Shown: in pieces, positions 53,064 to 63,600 of the stretch
Layout: each line of letters begins with the position of its first letter
Position numbering within the stretch: the first letter of the stretch is position 1
NCBI GenBank assembly: GCA_037367405.1
Contig: JAZKJV010009784.1
Location: forward strand, 868,001-932,000
Direction: 5' to 3'
Length of the DNA: 64,000 bases
Source of the DNA: Ottelia alismoides
Taxonomy: Eukaryota > Streptophyta > Magnoliopsida > Alismatales > Hydrocharitaceae
Position numbers and translations under genes: made by a program
Notes under the pieces: generated by a model
Seen by the model: the letters and a program-made list of their open reading frames with translations, nothing else
Database searches by the model: none
Told to the model about the DNA's origin: nothing

Positions 53064-54000
53064 ATGAAGTATAAATTCCTTGCGGGTGAGCCAGATATGC
53101 ACCCAGTCCTTATCGCAGCAGGTTTGACAGGAGAACAAGAATCTCGTCTAATGAAGGTTCTTGAAAGAAACCGCAAGGCGATAGGATGGAGCATAGCTGA
53201 TCTCCAGGGGATTAGTCTGGCTTTGTGCTCCCACCACATCTATCTTGAGGAGGACTCTAGGCCTTCGCGTGAGTTCCAGCGACGACTGAACCTGAATCTT
53301 CGAGATGTGGTCATGAAGGAAATATCAAAGTGGTGGAGCGCCGATTTTATCCACCCCATCTCCGACTCCAAGTGGTTTAGTCCATTACATGTGGTACCCA
53401 AGAAGACGGGTATCACTACAGTCGTGAATGAGTCTGGAGAGGAGATAACTACCCGGGGTACCCACTTCTTAGAGGGTTTGTGTGGACTACAGATGATTGA
53501 ATTAGGCCACCAAGAATGATCATTTCCCACTGCCATTCATTCATCAGATTATCGAGAGGCTAGCTGGGAAGAGTCACTACTGTTTTCTTGACGGGTACTC
53601 CGGATACAATCAAGTGACCATTGCGCTCGAAGACCAGGAGAAAATGACATTCACATGTCCATTTGGGACTTATGCTTTCAGACAGATGCCCTTTGGTCTA
53701 TGTAACGCCCACGCGACATTCCAAAGATGCATGTTGTCCATTTTCTCGGACATGGTGGGTGACTGTTTAGAAGTCTTCATTGATGACTTCTCGGTCTATG
53801 ACGATGGGTTTGATGCTTGTCTTGATTGCCTAGACCGTGCGCTTCAGCGCCACATAGAAGTCAACCTTGTCTTGTCTTGGGAGAAGAGTCACTTCATGGT
53901 GACTCAGGGGACGGTCCTTGGCCATATCATCTCCAACAGGGGCATGGAGGTTGATCTGGCTAAGGTGGATATCATTAGAAAACTCAATCCACCGTCCAAT
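53064..54000 (+). pseudogene. Reverse transcriptase of element X, frameshifted
   Basis: Begins KYKFLAGEPDMHPVLIAAGL, GWSIADLQGISLALCSHHIY and ISDSKWFSPLHVVPKKTGIT, the usual Athila start of RT. Around 53440-53520 two frameshifts and stops break the RVCxDYRxLN block. From 53525 it is in frame as HFPLPF...ERLAGKSHYCFLDGYSG, then MPFGLCNAHATFQRCM. The catalytic FIDDFSVY lies at 53776. The catalytic aspartates are kept, but the ORF is not continuous. Confidence 0.9.
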
Positions 54001-54576
54001 TTGCGTCAATTGCGGTTTTTTCTGGGGCATGCCGGTTTCTACCGATGGTTTATTCAGAACTTCAGTCGTATTGCCCGACCGCTTACCGATTTGCTGACGA
54101 AAGACACCGAGTTTCTTGTAGATGATAAGTGTCTTGCGTCTTTTGAGACTCTCAAGAATATGGTTGTCATGGCTACTGTCCTTCAGCCACCTGATTGGTC
54201 TCTCCGATTCGAGATCATGACTTCTGATTTTGCCGTAGGGGCTGTGCTTGGACAGAGGAGGGATGGATTGTCGTATGCCATTCACTATGCCAGCCGAACT
54301 TTGGATGCCGCTCAGCGGAATTATACCGTGATAGAGAAGGAAATGCTGGCCGTAGTCTTTGCGTTGGATAAGTATCGATCATATATTCTTGGATCTAGAG
54401 TGACTATATTTACAGATCACACCGCCATCCGGTACCTCATGGCCAAGAAGGATGCCAAAGCTCACCTTACCAGATGGATCCTTCTGCTCCAGGACTTTGA
54501 TATTGAAATTAAGGATAAGCCTGGAGTTAAGAATGTGGTGGTGGATCATCTCTCCCGCTTAGAGAACCTTGAGTAA
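54001..54576 (+). pseudogene. RNase H of element X, catalytic Asp lost
   Basis: Continuous with RT: FFLGHAGFYRWFIQNFSRIA, QPPDWSLRFEIMTSDFAVGA, YASRTLDAAQRNYTVIEKEM, TDHTAIRYLMAKKDAKAHLT and VVDHLSRLENLE. Relatives have a CDAS motif just before DYAVGAVLGQ; here two residues are missing (54211-54243), removing the first catalytic aspartate. Confidence 0.85.
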
Positions 54577-54624
54577 TCTGAGCCCAGCGCACCTATTACA
54601 GAGACATTTCCAGATGAGGCGATT

Positions 54625-55809
54625 TTGGCTATCACCTCGCTCCCATGGTATGCCGACGTTGTGAACTATCTTGTCGCCAAGACGGTTCCACAGGTTTGGC
54701 CCAGGCAGAAACTTGAGATCTTCCTAGCAAAGGCCAAGTTTTACCATTGGGAGGATCCCGTCCTTTATCATGAAAGAGGGGATATCATCTGGAGGAGATG
54801 CATTTCTCAAGAAGAGCTGCATAACATCCTCAGCTACCGCCACAAGCTTGAGGCAGGAGGACATCATTCTGGGAGACAGACAACACAGAAGGTGCTCCAA
54901 TCCGACCTTTGGTGGCCTACTCTCTTCAAGGATTCTGATGAATTCGTGAAGAGATGTATTGACTGTCAGACGATGGGTACTTGCGGACAGAGAGACATGA
55001 TGCCCATTCAGCCCATTCACTTTTGTGAGGTTTTTGATGCATGGGGGATTGATTTCATGGGTCCATTTCCTAAGAGTCCGGGGTTTGAGTACATTTTGCT
55101 CGCTGTGGATTATGTAAGCCGATGGGTTGAGGCCATCCCCGCCCGTGCTGCAGATGCTAAGACCGTGTGTCGCTTTTTGAGGAAAAATATCATTTCACGG
55201 TTCGGGGTACCTAGAGTTCTGATTTCAGAGGGGGGGTCTCATTTCATTAATGATAAAATTAGGGCTTTTGTAGATGAGTTCAGTATTGACCATCGTGTTG
55301 CCACACCATATCACCCTCTGACTAATGGTCTTGCTGAAGTTTCGAATAGGGAGATCAAGACTGTCTTACAGAAGGTTGTCCTCCCAGACCGAAAGGATTG
55401 GTCACAACTTTTGGACTCGATCTTGTGGGCATATCGGACTTCCTTCAAGACTCCATTAGGGACATCTCCCTTTCATCTCGTCTATCGCAAGACATGCCAT
55501 TTGCTAGTGGAAATCAAGCACAAGTCACTTTGGGCAGTTACTGAGTTATTATTGGATCCCGAGAGTATAGGAGAACAGAGGAAAGCAGAGTTGGCAACCC
55601 TGGAGGAGTTGAGAGATACAACCTTTTCTAGTAGCCTACAGTATAAGGAAAGAGTGAAGACATGGCATGATTCTCATATCAGTCATAAACAGTTTGAGCC
55701 CGATCAACGCGTATGGTTGTTTGATTCCAAACTGAGGTTATTTCCAGGGAAATTACAGAGTAAGCGGAAAGGTTCGTATGTGGTCAGGAAGGTACATGAC
55801 AATGGTAGC
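54625..55809 (+). pseudogene. Integrase of element X, truncated by element F
   Basis: Zinc-binding part: HKLEAGGHH and CIDC. Core: WGIDFMGPFP gives the first catalytic Asp (residue 143). LISEGGSHF has Glu at 202 where relatives have Asp (usual ISDGGSHF). GLAEVSNREIK gives the final Glu (238), spaced 35 residues as expected. The frame runs 395 codons to KVHDNGS and then stops at a TGA formed by the first bases of the LTR of element F. The C-terminal part is therefore displaced beyond F. Confidence 0.9.
55805..55809 (+). repeat. Expected left target duplication of element F
   Basis: GTAGC directly before the LTR start. Its partner should follow the 3' LTR outside the window. Confidence 0.55.
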
Positions 55810-58800
55810 TGATGAATACCCATTCATCACTCTTTATTCTTCTATTTTAGCTACAAAAACCTTTGCAAATACATGTAGATATGTGTAAATACAAATAAAT
55901 ACCAAAAGCATGCATTGTGTAAAAACCTATAATTAGCATGTTTTTGTGCACAAAATAAAAGAATAAAGAGCAAAAAGAAAAAGAGGGAAATATTTAGAAT
56001 AAATATTGAGCAACCTAACCCAAGGGAGGGCTCAGCATGGGCCTGACCGCATAAAAGCCAAAGTAGAGGGAGATAGGAGCTCATATGTGTATATTTGTAA
56101 ATAAATAAAAAAAACTTTATATTTTCCTCACCCAAAAATATGTTTGTCCATATTGTGTGTATATTTAGAAGCTATTCAAAACAAAATAAAAAGATAAAAA
56201 TCAAAAATTCAAAAATACCCTTCTTTCACCATGTGTACAAACCATCATCTTGTATTTATTTAACCTTGTAAATAAATTCAATTATTTTCTAAACTTTTTG
56301 TAAATATTCTATGTTACATATTGTAAATATATAAAATAACAAGAAACAAAACAAAAATCAAATAAAAATTACAAAATTGAAAATACAAAAATACATTGTA
56401 TAAATACCATGTATATAAATGTATTCAACCATTTATTACACCCTTGTATATAAGTGATAAAAATAAAATAAAAATATTCTTTTATTCCTCATTTTATCTT
56501 GTAAATAAATAAAATACAAAATGAGCATAAAAATACATAAAAATAACAAATAAAAAATCAAAAATAAAAATCCATATAGTGTACATATACCTATATATAG
56601 AGCTACCCTATTTTTATGTCCAAAAATTAAATAAAAATCACCAAAAAATAGAAAAAAATAAAAGAAAAATATTTCATGTTTTGAGTTTTCTTTAATTCGA
56701 CCTATTTCTGCCTTAAAATAAATAAACAAAATTCGGGCACACGTGGCCGCTCCTGATTGGTCCACGGGGGACTGTTGACCCCGGTCAACTCCCCCGCGGA
56801 CTCCTTCCTATTCTGGACGACGCGCGCCGCCCCGCCTTCTCCGAATTTCCCACGCGCATCCAGTCTGTCTCCCACGCATATCCCACGCCCGGATTCTTCG
56901 CCGTTCATCCCTCTCCCTCGCCGGATCCTTCGCCATCAAATCAACGCCTTCCTTAGCCGTCGGCCCTCAACCCTAATCGACGCTGTCACCTTATATATTC
57001 GCACCTCCGCCGCCTCCGCGCCCGATCTTTGGCCCTTCTCCTCCTTCCCAGTGACCTCCATAGGCTTCGCGAGAGTGACAGCAAGCGTCTGCCCTTGTTG
57101 CAGTGAGGCGAGGAAGCGAATCCATTGATCCGGCGATTCTCGCCGTCCTTGCTCCGCCGCCGGCGTTGAGCATCGAGCTTCAGGCCTTGACGCCCTTCGA
57201 AGCTACGACCCGGAGGTAGCCACGCTCCAGCACAGTCTCCAGCATCCATCAGGTATCCGATTAGACCTTCCATTTAGCGTAATTTTTGATTTCGCCCAAA
57301 TCATAGCATCGCCGCATTTCTCCGATTCCGGCCACCTCGCGTAACATCTCGACCATCCGACCCTACCATCATCTTCGCCAGACCTTCACGCACCTTCTAC
57401 GCCCTTTCACTCAACCCAGATCGCACAGGATCTGGGAATCGAGCTCCATCGTCTCCACCTCGCCGGAGCTCGCTCGCCCCACAGCACCGTCCACCTTCAC
57501 CCCGCCTTCTTGGGTCGAGGCATTTTGCCCTCGACCCGCGAAGCTTCTTGTCCACTTTGCAGGTCCAAAGGAGGTGTCTGAGCCTCCTCTACAGTTCAGA
57601 CCGGAGCTTCGCGCCGCCAAGCCTCGCCGGAGCCCCTCCAGGGCTCGGCTGGGCCATCGGCCATCACCATCAGCTGCGGGAAGTCACCAGGAACGTGTTC
57701 CGATCAGTAGCAGCAGCTGAGGAGGACCGGAGTCCACGCACGAGGCCGGCGAAGTTCGCCGGACATCAGTTCTTCCTCCATCTTCCAGAGCCGTCCGATG
57801 AAGCTCTCGCTCCAGTTCTGATCGTGAGCGTCCATCTGTTGAGGAGCAGCAGCCGTCGATCCACCCGAGGAGCGCATCTGGACCATTGATAGCAGAGGAG
57901 AGAGGCGCCCGCACATCCAGCCGTCAGATCATACACGTGGCGCGCATCCAACGCTTCATTAATAAAGGGGTAAATATCGTAGGCCCCCCTCGTAGTTTGT
58001 TAATTTCCTTTTAGTCCTGTAATTTTTAATTCAAGTTGTTTATTTTCTGGGATATTTGCATCAAGGACCTCGTACTTAATTTTATTTGCATTTATACCCC
58101 TGCCAGTAGAGAGCCACGTGCTTAGTCACGTGTTTTGTTGGGATATTTGCATAAGACCCCTTGTAGTTCTGGATGTTATTTATTGAATAAAAAGTTTTGT
58201 TTATTTGCATATATACCCCTGTGAGCATTGATTTTGCACATGTGCGAATTATTTTGGGTAAATTGCAACCGAGCCCCCTGGACTTTTGATACGAGTTATC
58301 AATAGGTCCTTGGGACTTATTTTTCTTACCATTTGGTCCTTGAGTGCCCCAGGCACGTGCTTGGCACGTGTGTTGCTGGGTATTTTGCACCAGGACCCCA
58401 GAACTTTTGGGTATTTGCACTTAGGTCCCTGTGCACAGTGCCCCACCTTTATTTTTGAATAAAATATCAAACGACCTCCAAATCCAATGAGATTTTGATA
58501 CATGGCTCCTGCCATGGTGTAGGAATTTCTATGATTTTTGGGGACATTTTTGATTTCATTTATTATTTTTAAAAATTCAAAAACCCTTATTTTTGCTACT
58601 GTTTGACTTTAAAAATACCAAAAAAAATATAAAAACTCCACCAAAAATTCTAAAAAAATTAGATAATGTTTCTTACTTGTTGATTGATTTTCTAGCCAAT
58701 TTTGGCTACTGTTCATCACTTAAAAACCTTAAAAATTGAAAAACCCCTAAAAACTCATAAAAATTGTAATAAATTAATTAAAAATCCAAAAACAATAATT

Positions 58801-59385
58801 AGGGTGCCTAAATTTTCCTTATTCTTTCTAGATTATAGGAAAATTACCTTTAGGGCTTTTTGAGATCCAAAATTATTTTATTTTTGGATCTTAAGCCTTG
58901 CTGGACAGTACCCTCTATTCTTTGCATTGTTTGATTTTTAATAAATAATTTACCCATTAGAAAAATTCCAAAAATTCACCAAAAACAGTAAAAAACATAA
59001 AAAACATAAAAACCATTTTTCCTTAATTTTTGCATTATTTTTGGAGTGTTGTATAAATTGTTGAAGTTCCCTTGTATTTACTTTCTCTTATTTCTCTCAT
59101 CATTTAAAAAAATCTAAAAAAAATATAAAAACAAATAAAAACCATAAAAAAGGACTCTCTTGGATTTCTGACTACATCGTAGGCCGCAAGGCCAATCTGT
59201 GTTCCTTGTGTTCGACCCTGGGAGCTATACCAGGTTAATCTTATAGCAGGACCACTTCTCTGTATTTTATTGATTTATCTTCATCTGTGGTTCATTTTTC
59301 TTGATTGACACATTCTGAGCGATTGAGGACAACGACATTGTGATTTATTTTCTACCTCAGTGGTTCGGGAATTTTTGTGCCAACA
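55810..59385 (+). mobile_element. 5' LTR of element F (Athila type)
   Basis: TGATGAATACCCATTCATC ... TGCCAACA, 3576 bp. Same plan as B-E but a distinct subfamily. It has an AT-rich U3 to about 56700, a TATATATAG at 56592, a GC-rich block 56740-57960, 'TTTGCA...GGACC' lines 57960-58440, and an A-tract stretch 58560-59160. The open frames in the GC-rich block overlap on both strands and have no domains. Confidence 0.9.
56592..56600 (+). promoter_or_regulatory. Putative TATA box of LTR F
   Basis: CC-TATATATAG, 782 bases into the LTR, at the place corresponding to TATATAAG in D and E. Confidence 0.4.
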
Positions 59386-59388
59386 GAA

Positions 59389-59408
59389 TGGCGCCGTTGC
59401 CGGGGAGC
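59389..59408 (+). other. Primer-binding site of element F (tRNA-Asp)
   Basis: TGGCGCCGTTGCCGGGGAGC three bases after the LTR. This is the primer site known from Athila elements and complements the 3' end of plant tRNA-Asp; no mismatch visible to that pattern. Confidence 0.9.
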
Positions 59409-60666
59409 ACGGCTTTGTAGTCAGTTTTCATTCTTCTATTTTTGTCTCTCTATATTATCACTGTTTTCTGACACTCTCTCTTTCTATTTTTGTGCGAGGT
59501 ACTGCGTGGAGAACTTGGAGTACACTTTTTGAGGACCCGCACGGGAAGAAGAGCAGGAAGAGAGAGAGAGGAGAAGAAATTTTCTATTCAGAGAGAGAGA
59601 GAGAGCAATTTTTTGTAATAACTTGGACTTGGACATTTGTGGACATTTGTAACTTAGCGGGTCTGTTTCGCCGAGCACCGGTGTGCTCGGGGGACCCATT
59701 TGGATTTTCGCGGCTTTTATCGTGGTTTTCATAGCTAGCTGCCTTTTCCGGTGTTTCTCGCGGTTTTAGCCCCTAGACATAGGAATTTTGATTGATTGTG
59801 ACGTAAATATCTAAGGCCCAACACCTAATAGAATATCTGTTCCTATAGAACGTAATTGGACCTTAATAAAATTCATTGAAAAAGTTAGTTTAATTGAATT
59901 TGAGACCACGTGCCGTGAGGAGTCACATACAGCGCTGGCAGGACCCGTTGTGGCGGGCACCGAGTGACTCCCAAGATCGGACTCCGGACTCGATTCGGTT
60001 AGCTAACTATTGTTCTTTACGATCAATAGAAGTTGCTCATCTAGGACTCGGTTTTTCTCGCTGCACCATTTAGGTAGTTTTATTCTGTCTTTAAATTCTG
60101 CGCGGATCACTTGCATGTAGAGTGCTGGAGACAAGGTACGCATTTCTTTCTCTGCATGCATCATTGATTTCTTCGCGCATCGGCTTTTCGTCTTCTCCCT
60201 CTGTTTTTGGCTTAAATCATCAGGAGAATCGGAAAAACCGTTAGGCCGCTTGTATTTATTTTGAAAAAAAAAAAAAATTTAAAAAGAAAAACAATAAAAA
60301 TTGGGACTGGATAACACTATTGACCCTAAAAGACACTCACATTAAAAATTTGTCTTGGGGAGAGCAACCCCCTCATTGTATGGTTTGGATGCGCGAGAGA
60401 GTGACCCGCACCCTAGGTAGAACCCTCCGGTGTTATTTCTAGCTGACTACCGACTATTCCGTGCGGGCCAGTCGGTTGGAGTAGCATCGGGTATCCTAAC
60501 AGGTCACGTAAGCGCTCTGATATCTTGAATGTTCACCAAATAAAATTGACAAGATAAATTGACCGATCTTTCACGGTCTTCAGATTGTGTTGTGTTGGTG
60601 AACCGGGGGTTTGCTTTGTAATCATATTTTCTCCAGATCCCATCCGCCCAACTCGCCAAGATCAAG
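59409..60666 (+). mobile_element. Untranslated leader of element F
   Basis: About 1.26 kb from primer site to gag, with GAGAGAGAGAGA at 59580-59610, GGACCCGTTGTGGCGGGCAC at 59941 and GGTGAACCGGGGGTTTGC just before gag. The frame at 59360-59734 has no domain; I regard the stretch as non-coding leader. Confidence 0.8.
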
Positions 60667-63600
60667 ATGATGAGTAGACGATCTCTTAGGCAGCCTCTGG
60701 CTGCACCGCTTTCAGGCGCGTCTACTCCATCATCTAGGTTGGCCCGTGAGAGTCGAGACCAGCTCTCCGGACCCGAGTTCGATTCCACCCTGTTCCCCCT
60801 CGATCCCCTTTCTTCTGCTACTGAGAGACATGAGCCCGAGGAAAGACGAATTAATTTGACAGAACCTGAGTTAGGCTCATCTGATTTTGCAGACATCCCT
60901 ATGGCTGGAGCCGGAAGTTCAGACGATCGCCAGCCCGAACATTTTGTCTTAGACCAGGGAGCGATTAACTCCACCCTGATCGCGTCATTAGAGACAGTTC
61001 AGCAACAGTTACGCGATCAGGGGGCATTCATGATAGAGATGAGGAGGGAGTTGGAGAGACTCCGAAGAGAGCGAGACGAGCCGAGCGAGCCGGAGGACAT
61101 TCCTGACGCTGATGCAGAGGCAGCAGCCACAGCAGCAGCTGCCGCAGCAGAGGCAGCCGCCGCCGCAGCAAGACCGATGCGGGAGCTTCACAACCCCGGA
61201 TCTACACTGATGCACCAGTGGGTGGTGATACCTGCTATCGTGGGGGATTTCAAGTTCCCTCCGAACACCCTGCAGATGCTACCTCATTTTCACGGACTCG
61301 CCACTGAGGAACCCCACCTCCATCTCCAGGAGTTTTTGATGATCTGCAGCACTGTCCACGACCGTCGTGTGGACCAAGATACGATTCGAATGATGGCCTT
61401 CCCTTTTTCACTGGCAGATAGAGCAGCCGCCTGGCTGAAACATCTAGGGAAGTTTGTTTACACCTGGGAGCAACTCCGCACCGAGTACTTGAACAAGTAC
61501 TATCCACTCGGGCGGACGAATGCAGCAAGGGCCCTGATCAACAACTTCTCCATGCTCCCTAACGAGCAATTTCATGAGGCATGGGAGAGGTTCAGAGAGC
61601 TTCTGGATAGATGCCCACACCACGACATTTCGAAGCCGAACCTAGTTCAGAGCTTCTTTAGTGGGATGACGCCAGAGCTTCAGGGTCTGGTGAATGCTTC
61701 TTGCGGCGGGTCCTACTTTGCCAAGGACCACAACCAAGTCTGGGCCATCTATGAAGAGATGGCAGAAAATTACATGGTGATGTCCCAGACTCGGTTGTAC
61801 ACACAGAGATCTCAGCAGCCGCCAGGATCCGTGCAGTATCAGAGGATAGCACGGGTTGATGCAGGTCCATCCAGTTCGTCCACAGTTGCAGCCGCACAGG
61901 CAGAGTCGGCCACTGCGGACATGGGGATTATCAGCGAGAAGTTGGACCGCATGGAAATCATAGAGAAGAAGCAGTGCCAGGGCATAACTCAGATGGAGCA
62001 AATGGCACAAACTCTGAGCGACATGAAGACCCAGCTCTTGTGTCTTCAGGAGGCACAGACGGCTCCTCAGCCCCGTCTTCTGTCGCGAGGCGATTCCGGC
62101 GGCAGCCGCAGCTCGTCCCAGCGCTCCAGCTCCTTGCAGCAGCCTAGACAAGTTCACCTTGTACAGGCGGAGCCGTACCAGCAGCAGCAGCCCTCTTACC
62201 AGTCACCACCATCTCCAGACTTACAGATGGTGGTATATCAGCCGGATCAGCCTCTGGATGTACTCCCACCAGCCCCTTACGATGCGGAACCGTTGATGGA
62301 TGTCAACGGGATTTGGTATGACCGGCCTCAGCCTGGAATCCGACGAGACCATCCCGGATTCAGGTGGGGGAATGGGGGAAACCAGTCCCAACAGCAGCCA
62401 GCCGGTCAGGGAGGGCAGTACTCCCAGCAGAGAGATCACCAGCAGCCCCCAACATACCAGCCACACCAGCCATCATCCTTCGTATCTCGTCCCTATCAGC
62501 AGCAGGGACAGAATTGGAGACGTGAGCAGCAGGCTCACCAGCAGCAGCATCATTCCTCTTACCCCTCTCAGCCACAACAGCACCAGGTCCAGCAGCCTCA
62601 TTATCAGAGAGGCAACCCGTCGGGCTCCCATGAGAGCCCCGCCATGGATGATCTAGCCCGCCTCTTCACAGAGCAGCAGGCTACATTTAGACGGGAGATG
62701 GACGAGTTCCGCCAGGAGATGCGGGACCTGATGAGAGGGAAGGCTGCCATCCCTGCACAGATCGAGCCTAATCCGAATAACTTGAAGAGGAAATCTGAGC
62801 AGGTAGTTCACACTGAGCCTACCACTTCTAGTGACTCATTTGATGTTATCTCGTCGGATCTATTTGATGCTGATTTTGTCACACTTAGGAGCGGTAGAAG
62901 ACCAGCAGGAGGCGCCTCATCTGAGCGGCAACACGAGGATCCATCTAGAGCGCCAGATAAGGAAGAGGAGAGCGGTACTGAAGCCGCACATCCTGATGAG
63001 GGTGGTACTGAGGCCACCCGAGATGCTGATTCCACCGGCGGTACTGAGGCCGCCATTTCACCACATCGAGGAGGTGGTACTGACGCCACCAGCAGAGCCG
63101 AGCCAGCTCGCGGTACTGAAGCCGCAAGACGTCTAGTTGTAGAGCCAGCTAGAGGTGGTACTGAGGCCACCAACATTTATTCTGATAGAAATGTTGTCTT
63201 TCCTCGCATGAATGTATCTCGGAACTCTGATTTGAATAAAGGAAAAGGTTTAGTTTCTTCTGATCCCACTGTGGTGAATGATGTTTGTGAGGATCCAGTC
63301 ATCGAATCGTCTAGGCCTATTCCTAGTCCTTCATCTGAGAAGGACCCTGTGATCCCCTTTCCTAGAGCCCTTGAGTTGGGGAAGGGGAAGAAAAAAGAAA
63401 AAGATCCAAAAAAGAGAGAGCAGGAGGAGTTCAGCCAGGGAATGATAGACCGATTTCACATCCAGCTGACCCTCAATGAGGCTTTGCAGCACATTCCTCT
63501 TCTTCAGCGATCCCTAAGAGATAGGACCACAGTCAGGAGGAAGAAGAGGAGCAAGACCGCAGAAATTCATGTGCTAACAAAAGCCACGTGTTACGCGATC

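Noticed and set aside
56757..57128. Possible gene captured in LTR F (123-codon frame and neighbours)
   Set aside because: Overlapping frames on both strands in a GC-rich block, no domain, and other LTRs of the family have the same kind of block without the frame.
55810..59385. LTR F as the 3' LTR of element X
   Set aside because: It interrupts the integrase, has no polypurine tract before it, is followed by a primer site, and belongs to a different subfamily from LTR D.
59360..59734. 124-codon frame in the leader of F
   Set aside because: Begins in the LTR end and primer site and has no recognisable protein; matches non-coding leader in other copies.
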